In this document: positions 23,201 to 34,645 of the stretch, piece after piece
Position numbering within the stretch: position 1 is the first letter of the stretch
Layout of the letters: every line of letters starts with the position of its first letter
Source: Hanleya hanleyi
Lineage: Eukaryota; Mollusca; Polyplacophora; Lepidopleurida; Hanleyidae
Assembly (NCBI GenBank): GCA_036873755.1
Contig: JAVTVY010020289.1
Span: 1 to 64,000 of the forward strand
DNA length: 64,000 nt
Direction: 5' to 3'
Position numbers and translations under genes: made by a program
The notes under the pieces: generated by a model
What the model saw: only the letters and a program-made list of their open reading frames with translations
Told to the model about the DNA's origin: nothing
Database searches by the model: none

Positions 23201-24657
23201 GTAATGACCATGCTATAGGGCTCGCTAGCTATAGCTCACGTCCTGACCATGCTATAGGGCTGGCTAGCTATAGCTGACGTAATGACCATGCTATAGGGCT
23301 GGCTAGCTATACCTGACGTAATGACCATGCTATAGGGCTCGCTAGCTATAGCTGACGTAATGACCATGCTATAGGGCTCGCTAGCTATAGCTCAAGTAAT
23401 GACCATGCTATAGGGCTCGCTAGCTATAGCTGACGTAATGACCATGCTATAGGGCTCGCTAGCTATAGCTCACGTAATGACCATGCTATAGGGCTCGCTA
23501 GCTATAGCTGACGTACTGACCATGCTATAGGGCTCGCTAGCTATAGCTCACGTAATGACCATGCTATAGGACTCGCTAGCTATAGCTCACGTAATGACCA
23601 TGCTATAGGGCTCGCTAGCTATAGCTCACGTAATGACCATGCTATAGGGCTCGCTAGCTATAGCTGACGTAATGACCATGCTATAGGGCTCGCTAGCTAT
23701 AGCTCACGTAATGACCATGCTATAGGGCTCGCTAGCTATAGCTCACGTAATGACCATGCTATAGGGCTCGCTAGCTATAGCTCACGTAATGACCATGCTA
23801 TAAGGCTCGCTAGCTATAGCTCAGGTAATGACCATGCTATAGGGCTCGCTAGCTATAGCTGAAGTAATGACCATGCTATAGGGCTCGCTAGCTATGGCTG
23901 ACGTAATGACCATGCTATAGGGCTCGCTAGCTATAGCTGACGTAATGACGATGCTATAGGGCTCTTTGCTTCCCTTAGCTCACATGTGACATGCTATAGG
24001 GCTCGTAGCTATAGCTCACATAATAGCCATGCTACGCCACAGGGGCTCTTAGCTATAGCTGGCTAATGACCATGCTATAGGGGCTCGCTAGCTATAGCTG
24101 ACGTAATGACCACATAGGGCTCGCTAACTATAGCTCACGTAACTGAAGAAGCCATGCTATAGAACCGCTAGCTATAGCTCACGTAATGACCATGCTATGG
24201 GGCTCACTTTAGCTATAGCTCATGGCGAACCATGCTATAGGGCTCGCTAGCTATAGCTCACGTAATGACATGCTATAGGGCTCCGCTAGCTATAGCTGAC
24301 TATGTGACCATGCTATAGGGCTCGCTAGCTATAGCTGACGTAATGACGCCAGGCTATAGGGCTCGATAGCTATAGCTCACGTAATGACCATGCTATAGGG
24401 CTCGCTAGCTATAGCTCACGTAATGACCATGCTACAGGGCTCGCTAGCTATAGCTCACGTAATGACCATGCTATAGGGCTCGCTAGCTATAGCTCACGTA
24501 ATGACCATGCTATAGGGCTCGCTAGCTATAGCTCACGTAATGATCATGCTATAGGGCTCGCTAGCTATAGCTCACGTAATGACCATGCTATAGGGCTCGC
24601 TAGCTATAGCTCACGTAATGACCATGCTATAGGGCTCGCTAGCTATAGCTGACGTAC
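20240..24657 (+). repeat. 39-bp satellite array, about 113 units, with higher-order repeats
   Basis: The unit is GACCATGCTATAGGGCTCGC then TAGCTATAGCTCACGTAAT. Each monomer contains GCTATAG and CTATAGC as a 7-bp stem around a 10-nt loop. One position switches between CTCACGT and CTGACGT. Rare variants (CGTCCTGACC, GGCTGGCTAG, CTCAAGTAAT, CGTACTGACC, GGACTCG) recur in the same order exactly 663 bp (17 units) apart: CGTCCTGACC at 22576 and 23239, CGTACTGACC at 22849 and 23512. Islands of scrambled units lie at about 21185-21345, 21775-21830 and 23950-24360. Confidence 0.95.
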
Positions 24658-25089
24658 CCCCAAAATCCATTCAGTGTATTCCAAGAAGTCACAGCGATGT
24701 TCGGACTTTTCTCGTTACTTGTTTAGGACGAATTTAATGTCCACCTAAGGGACCATGCAAAATGTATCAATGGGGTAGGATCGGTGCAACAGGTGGGAGA
24801 ACCAGGAAATTTTTTCTCGATTTTGCTCTGTAGTACATATATATTTTTTCACTTGTTCATGTATATTATACTCACTTTTTCCACAGACAGATGGTATGTC
24901 AACTTCCTCGAGTTCTGTATGTGTATCCCATGAAATTTGACAATGGGACAGACAGAGAACAAAGATGTCTGAACAGGGCCCTGCATGGCCAAAAGCAAAG
25001 TTTGTGTTGAGTGTGTGGCCTAATTTAATGTTGATTGGTAAGGAAGCAGGATTTTTGAGCAGGTATTCATTCTCCCTATATCCAAAATC

Positions 25090-25515
25090 GAAGACTAGTC
25101 TATGTAGAGTATGTAAGACTAGTCTATGTAGAGTATGTAAGACTAGTCTATGTAGAGTATGTAAGACTAGTCTATGTAGAGTATGTAAGACTAGCCTATG
25201 TAGAGTATGCAAGACTAGTCTATGTAGAGTATGTAAGACTAGTCTATGTAGAGTATGTAAGACTAGTGTGTGTAGTATATGTAAGACTAGTCTATGTAGA
25301 GTATGTAAGACTATGTAGAGTATGTAAGACTAGTCTATGTAGTATAGGTAAGACTAGTCTATGCAGAGTATGTAAGACTAGTCTATGCAGAGTATGTAAG
25401 ACTAGTCTATGTAGAGTATGTAAGACTAGTCTGTGTAGAGTATGTAAGACTAGTCTATGTAGAGTATGTAAGACTAGTCTATGTAGAGTATGTAAGACTA
25501 GTCTATGTAGCGTGT
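25090..25515 (+). repeat. 24-bp minisatellite, about 18 units
   Basis: The unit GTCTATGTAGAGTATGTAAG then ACTA lies inside repeat family B. A run of Cys-x2-Cys-like octapeptides appears in one frame only because 24 is divisible by three. No coding support is seen. Confidence 0.9.
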
Positions 25516-25989
25516 GTAGCCCAATTATGATGTTAACTGAGTAAGAAATAAATGATTTAGATCAAATTTCATCTCAACAATGACATACAGCTGACAGCTG
25601 CAGTAAAAGCGCGGCTGAGATACTAAGGCTACGTCCGCGAATCCACCGTATTCTCGGATCTGAATGTTGAGTGTCGACGAATACTTTCCTGTAGAGTCAT
25701 ATTGTTGCTTTTTCGTCGCCAGATGTCGTCAATTTTTTCCACCTCTTGCATATCGCTCCATATTCAATTTGACAAATGGGCAGATAAGAAATGAGAATGT
25801 TTTAAAAAAGGGAGTGAATCTTCCTGATCAAAATCAAAATTTCAGTGAAATTAGACTATGTACTGAATTGGTCGCCTAATTTTAATGTTGACTGGATAAG
25901 AAATAAATGATTTGCATCAAATTCCATCTCATCAACGATGTTTATGTATTTCTACGGCTCAGATTTTGACAATGAGGCAAGTGACGAAG

Positions 25990-26190
25990 GGGGCATTTGG
26001 ACAGGAATTGACCGCTTCTATCTTGAAGGACATTAGCCTAGTTTTATGTATACTATGATTTATCCTTTTAATTTGGTGCCATGTTATTATATGAATTAGG
26101 CCTTTGGATTATGGACGCGGAAATTCTTTAATGGACGACGGCTGACTATTGAATGACGGACTAGACGCTTGTGTATTCAATTTCTCTGGC
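25990..26190 (+). mobile_element. 3' tail fragment of retroelement A
   Basis: GACCGCTTCTATCTTGAAGG ... TTTGGATTATGGACGCGGAA ... TTAATGGACGACGGCTGA ... GACGGACTAGACGCTTGT, ending as in the copies at 34.6 and 37.1 kb. Confidence 0.75.
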
Positions 26191-26294
26191 CCAAAATGAA
26201 AGTTTGAGTGACACTAGATTATGTGCTGAGTATGTAGCCAAATTATGATGTGTTGATTGGGTAAGACATATTTTTTACGTGTACCTTGATTACA

Positions 26295-26355
26295 AGCGTC
26301 AGATCCGTCATTCATAAATCAGTCGTCGTCCATTAAAGAATATCTGCGTCCATAA
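26295..26355 (-). mobile_element. Inverted terminal piece of a retroelement A tail
   Basis: AAGCGTCAGATCCGTCATTC ... CGTCGTCCATTAAAGAATAT is the reverse complement of the terminal motif about 105 bp upstream, making a tail-to-tail pair. Confidence 0.65.
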
Positions 26356-26710
26356 TAGTAGTAGAGAAAAGACGGGAAGGGTCGCGTTTTCCAGGGAGAT
26401 AACTCTTGGTGCCCTTTTTTCCAGGTTAAAGGTATAGGGAACTCCCCGTCATCTCCCCAAAGAGACCGAAAGCTACCTCCAACACAGGAGAGTTCCAATC
26501 TAGGGAGCGCCACCAGCTCAAGGTCACTATAGTTCCGGCAAAGGGCCCCTGGGCATGTATTCTTCCGCGGTGATGCGGTCTGGTGGTGATGCGGTCGCTG
26601 GAAAAAGCTTCCGCGGAGAAAAAGTAGTCCCCAGACTTCAAATACGCTGCATGGTCCGATTGGGTCGAATGAGGTATCAAAGTGAAGCATTCGTGAAGGG
26701 GCATCCAGTC

Positions 26711-27403
26711 ATGGGTGGGTGTATGTAAAATTAGGATTTTTCCCCGAAACTATAAAAAGCGGAACACGGACTTTACCCCTAAAATAGGGGAAAACACCTA
26801 TCAACCCTAGCCAAAAGGACTAATATCGGTCCCCGGGCTTATTGGGACCTGCCTATCAAGTCAATGGGGTGGGTGCATGTAAAATTAGGATTTTTTCCCG
26901 AAACTATAAAAAGCGGAACACGGACTTTACCCCTAAAATAGGGGAAAACACCTATCAACCCTAGCCAAAAGGGCTAATATCGGTCCCCGGGCTTATTGGG
27001 ACCTGCCTATCAAGTCAATGGGGTGGGTGCATGTAAAATTAGGATTTTTTCCCCAAACTATAAAAAGCGGAACACGGACTTTACCCCTAAAATAGGGGAA
27101 AACCCCTATCAACCCTAGCCAAAAGGGCTAATATCGGTCCCCGGGCTTATCGGGGCCTGCCTATCAAGTCAATGGGGTGGGTGCATGTAAAATTAGGATT
27201 TTTTTCCCAAAATATAAAAAGCGGAACACGGACTGTACCCCAAAATAGGGGAAAACCCCTATCAGCTCTAGCCAAAAGGGCTAATATCGGTCCCCGGGCT
27301 TATCGGGGCCTGCCTATCAAGTCAATGGGGTGGGTGCATGTACAATTAGGATTTATTTCCGAAACTATAAAAAGCGGAACACGGACTTTACCCCTACAAT
27401 AGG
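26711..27403 (+). repeat. 152-bp satellite, about 4.6 units
   Basis: Units begin near 26711, 26864, 27017, 27169 and 27322. Landmarks are GGGTGGGTGCATGTAAAATT, TATAAAAAGCGGAACACGGA, CTAAAATAGGGG and CGGTCCCCGGGCTTAT. The array is broken at 27403 by a SINE and resumes briefly after 27776. Confidence 0.9.
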
Positions 27404-27775
27404 AGTGAGTGAGTGAGTGAATAGGGTTTAACGTCGCTTTCAACATTTTTTCAGCTATATCACGACGGGGAAGGGAAGGGAGGGGAGGGGCAGGGGCAGG
27501 GGTACCTACTTGTAACAGAGCAGATCTAATGCTGCCATTTTATAGTGCTGTCCCACTGAAATATCATGCCGTAGGCAGACATGACACCCCACTCAGTCAC
27601 ATTATACTGACACCGAGCGAACCAGTCCTTGTTCTATCCTCTTAATGCTGAGCGTAAGCGAGGGAGCAACAAGTTCCATTTTTCAAGTCTTAGGTATGAC
27701 CCGGCCTGGGATCGAACCCAGTACCTACCGCTTACGAGGCCGACGCTCTAACCATTAGACCACCGCAGTGCGGTT
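27404..27775 (-). mobile_element. tRNA-derived SINE, 372 bp, with 13-bp target duplication
   Basis: On the minus strand the 5' head is tRNA-like: A box TGGTCTAATGG then TTAGAGC (about 27741-27764), an anticodon-loop-like CTCGTAA (reading CGT, Thr-like, with T33), and B box GGTTCGATCCC (27708-27718). The body contains a G/C-rich run, and the tail is AGCGACGTTAAACCCTATTC followed by (ACTC)n. Flanks CCCCTACAATAGG at 27391-27403 and 27776-27788 are perfect 13-bp duplications. It would be transcribed by RNA polymerase III and copied by a LINE in trans. Confidence 0.9.
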
Positions 27776-27788
27776 CCCCTACAATAGG

Positions 27789-28440
27789 GGTCTGTATTAT
27801 ACAATATAAGGGAAAATGCCTGTATGGGGTATGGGGATGGTCAATTGTTTTCGTGAGCTTTACTATGGCTTGTGGGGTCTCGTTTTTCTCGTCCCGCCAA
27901 GAAAATGACAATGGGAAGGTTCCCGGAGCGAATCGGTGAAATTTTTGGGAAAAGTCACCGAGGTCTGTATATAGGCTCATACTGGCTATATGGGGGGAGG
28001 GGTGGTCAATTTTTTTTTTTTTGTGGGTGTTACTATGGGTTGTGGGGTCTTGTTTTTCTCGTCTCGCCGAGAAAAACACAATGGGAGGGGTCCCGGAGCG
28101 AATCGGTGAAATTTTTGGGAAAAGTCACTGAGGTCTGTATATAGGCTCATACTGCTATATGGGGAGGGGTGGTCAAATTTTTTTGTGGGTGTCATTTACA
28201 ACACGATGGGAAGGGTCTCGGAGCGCAGCGGTGAAATTTTTGGAAAAGTACCATATAGCCCATATAGTCCCATACTGGCTATGGGTTCAACCTGGGAAAT
28301 TCACACACGTTCATTGTGATATGGGTTGTTTGGATTTGTTTTTCACGTCTCGTCATTTAGAACACGATGGGAAGGGTTTCGAAGCGAAACGGTCAAATTT
28401 TTGGAAAAGTACCGGGTAGGTCTGTATATAGGCTCATATA
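27789..28440 (+). repeat. About 168-bp repeat family, four diverged units
   Basis: Landmarks per unit: TGGTCAATTTTTTT, TGTGGGGTCTTGTTTTTCTC, CACAATGGGAGGGGTCCCGG, GTGAAATTTTTGGGAAAAGT, GAGGTCTGTATATAGGCTCA. Units start near 27815, 27985, 28150 and 28300, and the last ones lose parts. An inverted relative lies at 6780-6935. Confidence 0.8.
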
Positions 28441-28639
28441 GCTCCATACTATATATATATGGGTTGGTTTCTAGTTCAATTGGTAACCCTCAACTCTTTT
28501 CGATGTTTTTTGTTCTTGTATGTCAATATTCTGAACCCCATAGATATTGGAAATTTCACAACCTTTTAACCAAAAAAATCCCGGCGGACCCCAATGGGCG
28601 TCAGATGGCCCTTTTGAATCTTTACTTTTAGGTTACTCA

Positions 28640-29300
28640 CATTGATCTCAATATACTGTCCTGACAATGATTCATAGCAAGCGTCAGATCCGGCATCTAA
28701 TATTCTGCAGTCGTCCATAAAAAAAATTAGGGTCAACAATCGAAATACCTATTTCGTATGACAGTTAGTACCAATTCCAAATGCGTATGAAATAAAAATA
28801 ATAAAAACACAAGATGGTTTCCTAAAAGAGAGAAGCGATAAACAGGTTTTAATGAGGTCAGCAAGACATGATGTTCTATACATAAAATCCTGATCACTGA
28901 CTAATAGTCTTGATTCAAATGGATTTCAAGTCGTTTCCAGAGTGTATATCTCAGTCACGCTTTGATTGTGACTGTTCATTTGAACACCACGGAGGTGTAA
29001 AACACATGATATTCAATCGGCCCCTAGTCCCAGGTTGAGCGGAATTAGACATCGTTTACGAAACGTAGCGTTAGATATGTTGCACGCTACGATCGTATTC
29101 TGCCATCAGTGTACGGTATTTATCGCAGAATTTGAGAACGTTTGAATGGAGCGCCCTGTTTAACAAGTTCCTGCAGTCATATTGTGTGGTGTTGATTAAA
29201 ATCGTCACAGTCTGCACATGATCTAGCAAATGCTATAGGCAAGATATGTATAATGGTCATTCTGGAATATTGCTATCCAGAAATGGGTAGCTGACCTTAG
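28640..29300 (-). pseudogene. Retroelement A copy: reverse-transcriptase C-terminus and 3' tail
   Basis: The minus strand reads the C-terminal coding end (related to QRHKTLLQKLIKQG and FGDTYRMLIAKYERS, strongly decayed), then the post-stop sequence with TTCCGCTCAACCTGGGACTA, the TCACAATCAAAGCGTGACTG stretch and the terminal ATGGACGACTGCAG motif. Many frameshifts. See the copy at 33040-34645 for the family. Confidence 0.7.
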
Positions 29301-29689
29301 CAAACAAATAAACAAGCAGAAACGATTGAAACAATTATAGTACTATGGATTCCTTCCACGCTCCAATGGAAAATAATTATATTTCGTAATACTATTGAAT
29401 ATCTAATAGGATTATGATAATTCTCTCTCCCTTATCATTATTGTTGTAGTGCAGGATATGAAACAGAACCCATTCCCACAACCTGTGCTAATACATAATA
29501 GGTAGTAGAGAGTTAAACTGGGAAATTCAACAAAACTTTTAATGAAGGTTAGCAAATACCGCAATACCCCACTGGTGTTGAATGTCTTGTAATCCGCGAG
29601 TACAGATATAAATGTATATGTTTGGAAGTCTATCTGGTTGCTTCTTGCAGCAGTAAGAGATGTGGTTATCCCGTATTTACTGAGATGCG

Positions 29690-29935
29690 CTTGCTAACCC
29701 TAGTCAATCACACTCTATCCACCATCTGCTTATAACAGGCATTAAACCTTAATTCATATACCTGGTAATATAACAGTCTCTGCCACTTGGCTACCAGATC
29801 TTCTCGCCTGCCGCGTGCACGGCATGAGAGGTGAGAAACAAATATATATAGTGATGGTTGCTTTATTGGGCCTATATACACAGTTGTTTGTGCGGTAGAT
29901 GGAAATTTTAGCGGTTTAACCACAAACCACCATTC
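29690..29935 (+). repeat. Dispersed repeat family C, copy 1
   Basis: Shares CATACCTGGTAATATAACAG, GCCACTTGGCTACCAGATCT, a TTTATTGGGCCTATATACAC stretch and TTTGTGCGGTAGATGGA with copies at 30290-30870 and 32110-32395. Confidence 0.65.
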
Positions 29936-30377
29936 TCACGAACTGTCAATCAGAGACACGAGAATGATGTGAAGGTATTGAAGTAACCAATTAAGGTTAC
30001 TATGAAAAGAGGAAATTCAATGTATTTCGCTCAAGAACCAATATTGTAAACCTTCTTCAGCTTATGAAATAATTGAGAATGACCATGTCATGTAATCTGG
30101 GGACTATGACCATGACTGATTAGTAACACCAGCTATTACATCATTTCCGATCATTTGTATGTAACGCTGTCACGTCTCACGATGTTTGCAGGGCATATCG
30201 GTCATGTAAGACGAAATGACGTGAATTTACGGGATTTCCCATAGCGGGAAATGAGCAAGTGGTGGGCCATTGTTCTATTTGCTGACAGGTCAGGTCACGT
30301 TGAAGCTGTAAACCGTCATACCTGGTAATACAACAGATCCTGCTATTTGGTTGCCAGGCCTTGCCGTAGGGTACAAG

Positions 30378-30694
30378 ATCTCTAGGGTTCCGTTTCCAAA
30401 CTTGTGTCTAATTCGGGGCTAGGGACGTTTTGAATATCATGTGTGTCAAATTAACAGTCGCAATCAAAGCGTGACTGAGATACATACTCTGGAAAACGAC
30501 TTGGTACTTCATTTGGATCAAGAATAATGGTCAGTGATCAGGATTATATGTAACGAACAACATTATCATGTCTATAGCTGACCTCCTTGAAAACTGTTGA
30601 CTGCCTCTCACTTGAAGGAAACCATCTTTTTTATTCTTTTTATTTCATACACTTCAGGTTAATGAAGCGTCCATGAATGTCGGATTTGTCGCTT
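30378..30694 (+). mobile_element. Retroelement A 3' end inserted in family C copy 2
   Basis: Starts at the sequence for the last coding residues (ACAAGATCTCTAGGG), then ACTTGTGTCTAATTCGGGGC, GTCGCAATCAAAGCGTGACT and the terminal GAAGCGTCCATGAATGTCGG. Confidence 0.7.
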
Positions 30695-30699
30695 GCTAT

Positions 30700-30834
30700 T
30701 CTCTTCTCCACACTTTTGTTCGTGGTTCTCTTCTCCACACTTTTGTTCGTGGTTCTCTTCTCCACACTTTTGTTCGTGGTTCTCTTCTCCACACTTTTGT
30801 TCGTGGTTCTCTTCTCCACACTTTTGTTCGTGGT
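30700..30834 (+). repeat. 27-bp minisatellite, five units
   Basis: The unit CTCTTCTCCACACTTTTGTT then CGTGGTT. Five perfect units, the last continuing into the single-copy family C sequence. Open frames on both strands are a consequence of 27 being divisible by three. Confidence 0.9.
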
Positions 30835-31205
30835 AAATGGATATTTGAACGAGTTCATCGTTACATCATACATAAATCATGGAAATTGAAGTCATGTTAA
30901 TTGAAGTTCAATACAAGGCACGGAACCTGGTTTGCGAAAACACATCCCCTTTCGGAACTTCGCGCTCTTGCCCTGCTTTACTATTATTCTTCATGCTAAA
31001 CAGTGTGGATTCTGTGTTACTAGACAGGACAGCGATAGTTAAAGTGTGGGGGGTATTCCAAGCTGATCGGTTAATATACCAAGCTAGTCAGTTTTCCTCC
31101 GGTTGCGCCACAGTCGCAGAATCCTTTACTGGCCATTTTAATATTTGTTCTAGTTTCCTTGCCTTAATTACTTCGGAAGAAAGAATTACAACTAATTGCA
31201 TTTGA

Positions 31206-32109
31206 AGTAATAGACTGAGCTTCAATTATGTCCATAGTTAATGTTTGACCATGGTCATAGCTTCAAAAGTAACATTGAAAGATGTTTATAACTGCTTTGG
31301 CAACACAACTTTTAACATACCTTATTGACTTACCCGTAAGTAAAATATTCCGTCCGTTATCTGATCGACTGCCTAATGCGCAAACCTAGATAGGTACACA
31401 TTTAGCCAGCCTACCTTTCTACAAGGATGCCAAGATCACGAAGCAATTAAAGACACGGACATGACGCTAAGTCTTGTGATATAACTGATACCGCATGTAG
31501 ACCTTGTAATTGACAATCGGTTAAATTTGGATCTATATTCTTCATGACCATAAGAACTACAAACTATTTGGAATTGCAAATGCTTATTTACTGCAAAAAT
31601 CCCCTTGGCCAATTTCCAATATTATCCCGATATATCTTGAAGGACTACGTTAAATAGGTTGATATATGAGTCAGGAAGAAATCGACTGCATTGAAGACAA
31701 ATCCTTTGCTTGCATCCAAAATAGCATGTCTGTGAGATCTGCCCTGTGTTTAGTGAAGGTATTTTCCTCTGTCTCAGGTGCACTGTTGAATACCATAGTT
31801 TATACAAAGTTTGAATTGGGCAAATATCACAAACGCTTGGTAAAAGTGGGTACAATATCCTATCTGACAATAAGCCCATTAGTCCAGGGAATGACATTTG
31901 AAGAGAGCGATCACCCTCAATCTTTATTATACTCCTTCAACTGATACCATGAGAGGGAGAAATAGCTCTCTGTGAATTTGTTAGTTGAACTATATTATGT
32001 TGTATTAATTTATCATTCAAATAACACAAACAGCTCTTTCCTGCTATTTTCAAATTTCAACCCAGTGGTTCGATATGTCTGTACGTCTAACCGGTGGTTT
32101 CTTTCAGCA
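31206..32109. other. No recognisable feature
   Basis: No gene seen. Two overlapping open frames of about 90 residues near 31622-31944 lie on opposite strands, and neither shows a domain. Confidence 0.45.
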
Positions 32110-32395
32110 GTACGAGGTATCTGGTTTCCCGGTGCTGACACGCGTCTGCTAACCATGGGAGCAGTTCAGTCAATGACATGGTTCATTTGCACAAGTTATC
32201 TCCAGCTGCCACTCACGATGATGGCAGGCTGTAAACCTTCATACCTGCTCATACAACAGATCCTGCCATTTGGCTGCCAGACCTTCTCCTCTCCCGCGTA
32301 GCAATTCTCAGAGAGGAACAAATGGTGATGACTGTTTTATTGGCTCTACACACGTTTGTTTGTGGTAAATGGATATTTGAGCGGATTGCGGCCTC
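32110..32395 (+). repeat. Dispersed repeat family C, copy 3
   Basis: The longest copy: GCTGTAAACCTTCATACCTG, CATACAACAGATCCTGCCAT, TTGGCTGCCAGACCTTCTCC, TTTATTGGCTCTACACACGT and TGTGGTAAATGGATATTTGA. Confidence 0.65.
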
Positions 32396-32454
32396 AAACC
32401 ATCTACAAGTGGTGCCAATCGGTGCAAGACACAGGGATCAGGGCAAGACGTTGA

Positions 32455-32600
32455 AGAATGTACTTCAAGCTCACTATATCATGTATATATCGCAGCACAA
32501 TTTACATATAGTAAAGTCGGATCCGACATTTCAGCCGTCGACCATAACTAATTCTCGCCCGTCGTCCATAATCGAAATACGTCATGCCGTAAAACAATAC
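32455..32600 (-). mobile_element. Retroelement A tail fragment
   Basis: Reverse complement of the terminal motif: GATCCGACATTTCAGCCGTC, GCCCGTCGTCCATAATCGAA and AAACAATACTAGCACCAAAT. Confidence 0.6.
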
Positions 32601-33039
32601 TAGCACCAAATCTATCTATCAAAGTACTATCTCATTCTCTAGCATCATCCACTTACCGTTAACTGTCAACCTAACTTTAAATGATATGACTATTGTAACA
32701 GTTGTGAAAACATATATTCTTCAGGTTATTGTGCTACTAAAAGGCGTAATTAAATCCATTGTTGTCATCCAATAGGCTTCTGTTTTCGTCCGTCTCGCGA
32801 CACTTACACAAAGTAAAGACATTTGATCGTATGAATGGTATATTTATCCCAGAAATGATGAGGTGATTCGCTTCTCTATCTATTGAATCTACATTATTCA
32901 CATGGGTATATCCAAAGTCTAAACTCCAAATATTAGCGAGCAGCTGCAGCCGTCTGCACTGGAACAGTATGATATTGAGCGGCCAAACCGAGAAACAGTT
33001 GAACCTATGATAATCACTGAGTGAATGTACCTCACCAAG

Positions 33040-34132
33040 AGCAATGTCGTTGAAACAATCCGCCATACTGACAGAAGCATCATTTCCCCAGCAAAACAAA
33101 TTCTAGCAAATCTCCAGAGTAGATTCATTATTTGTATTCCAACCACTCATAACGATATACTAAAAGTGTATTGGACCCCCAAAATGCATAAAACACAATA
33201 TAAAGCTAGATTCATGGCTGGTTCTAAAAGCTGCACCACCAAGCTTCTTTCAAAACCTTTGGGAGGGCCCTTCGGGAGGTAAAAGCAATTTTAAGGAAAG
33301 TTATTGCGTCATTATTTCTAAAAACTCTGGCGTTGAATGTATGTGAATATTGACAAAAAATCAAAATATCTTACGAAAGAGCTTACAGAAATACCGTACA
33401 GATATGTATCCACATGGGATTTCTCGAATCTCTTTACTATAATTCCTCACCTTATTGGCCGTCATAGTTAATTGATAGTATCGGTATTCAAGAAAACTGA
33501 TCGCCGATATATAATGTCCGAAGCCATAAAGCATTTTTTAAATCTACTACATACAAGTTTTTTGTTTATAGAGTTGCTTGAATGTCTCACAAATAATATC
33601 TATGTGAAATTTTTCAACACACTATATCACCAGCGTATAGGTATTCCAATGGTTACTAATCGTCCATCCCTTTTGGTTGATGTATATCTGTTCTCTTATG
33701 AGCACGACTGTATGCAGACGCTTTGAAAAACCGATCACTTCAAAGCCCGTTTCTTCTCATTCACCAAACGCTATATATAGACGATCTTCTCATCGTGGAA
33801 ATATCTATAAAAATGAAGCAGTGAAGGAAATATATCCATTCTTACTGGATATGAAGGAAACTACAGATAGCCCTAACGGCACATCATATATAGACCCATA
33901 TCTCTATAAATATGAAACGGACCTACTCTCTCGTAGACTTGACGACAAGAGAGATGATTACAATTTCGATATCGTAAACTATCACTTTCTGGATAGTAAT
34001 ATTTCAGTGGGACGTACATATGGCGTATACATATCTCGCTTAGTAGCATTTGCAAAATCCTTTGTTAAATGTGACGATTTTAATCAACGTCACAAAATAT
34101 TATTGCAGAAACGTATAAAAACAGGGCCATAA
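33040..34132 (+). pseudogene. Retroelement A reverse transcriptase, longest coding remnant
   Basis: Reverse transcriptase of a retrotransposon, 5'-truncated. Landmarks in order: VYWTPKMHKTQYKARF and AGSKSCTTK (33166-33240); a degraded YDFSNLYTTIPH-like region near 33405; IGIPMVTN (about 33633-33660), the conserved motif before the catalytic site; the R-Y-I-D-D-L-L catalytic region at about 33769-33795, put out of frame by two extra bases in a TATATA run; then DKRDDYNFDIVNYHFLDSN, YGVYISRLVAFAKS and FKFGDxYRMLI-like pieces. Several frameshifts and stops are present. I recall this type as widespread in invertebrates, but the class (Penelope-like or another non-LTR group) is not certain. Confidence 0.8.
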
Positions 34133-34645
34133 CACCAAGCGCCTCCATTGAAAGTTTCTCAAATTTAACGATAAATATCGCATGCTGATAGAAAATACGA
34201 GCGTAGCGTTCAAGATCTCTGGCGTTACTTTTCCTAACTTGTGTCTAATTCCGCTTAACCCGGGGCTAGGGGCCGTATGAACTCATGTACTTCAAGATCC
34301 TCATGATGTTCACATGAACAGTCACAATCAGAGCGTGACTGGGATACATCGTTCTGTAGATAACCAGTTTACAACGAAAATCATATGGATTAAGATACTG
34401 ATCAGCGATACGGATTTGATATTTTTGGAGCATCAAGCGGTCTAGCCGGCATCATTGCAAATTGTTAACCCCTTCTCTCTTGCAGGAAACTAGACTATGT
34501 TTATGCATACTATGTTTTTCTTTGAATTTGGTGATAATGCTGTTTGTGAATTAGGTCTTTTGATTATGGACGCGGACAGTCTTTAACGAACGATGGCTGA
34601 ATATTGAATGACGGACTAGACGCTTGTATTCCGTTCATGGAAACA
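34133..34645 (+). mobile_element. 3' tail of the retroelement A copy at 33 kb
   Basis: TTGTGTCTAATTCCGCTTAA, CCCGGGGCTAGGGGCCGTAT, GTCACAATCAGAGCGTGACT, TTGGAGCATCA, CCGGCATCATTGCAAATTGT, TTATGGACGCGGACAGTCTT, ATTGAATGACGGACTAGACG. The final motif recurs at many places in the window. Confidence 0.8.

Larger units (their letters stand above)
24930..26290 (+). repeat. Diverged repeat family B, cluster 1
   Basis: Several diverged copies share TAATxTTGATTGGGTAAGAA then ATAAATGAT and TTTCATCTCA, followed by CAATTTGACAATGGG and CTTGAGTGAAACTAGATTATG. Copies lie near 24930-25050, 25520-25590, 25745-25980 and 26180-26275. The same family is at 44520-45580. No coding capacity is recognised. Confidence 0.55.
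30290..30870 (+). repeat. Dispersed repeat family C, copy 2, interrupted
   Basis: The left part (30290-30377) matches AAGCTGTAAACC, CATACCTGGTAATACAACAG and TTTGGTTGCCAGGCC. The right part (from about 30695) matches the CTACACACGTTTGTTTGTGG then TAAATGGATATTTGA end, but with the first stretch amplified into a 27-bp minisatellite. A retroelement A tail lies between the two parts. Confidence 0.6.

Noticed and set aside
20240..24657. CRISPR-like regular repeats
   Set aside because: Uninterrupted tandem satellite without unique spacers, in an animal genome.
24965..25544. Open frames of repeated octapeptides with Cys-x2-Cys pairs
   Set aside because: Product of a 24-bp minisatellite whose period is a multiple of three; open on both strands, no promoter or flanking coding sequence.
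26319..26704. Minus-strand frames of 92 and 123 residues
   Set aside because: Overlap a retroelement A tail piece and a relative of the 175-bp satellite.
30640..30900. Three overlapping repeat-containing frames
   Set aside because: All come from the five-unit 27-bp minisatellite.
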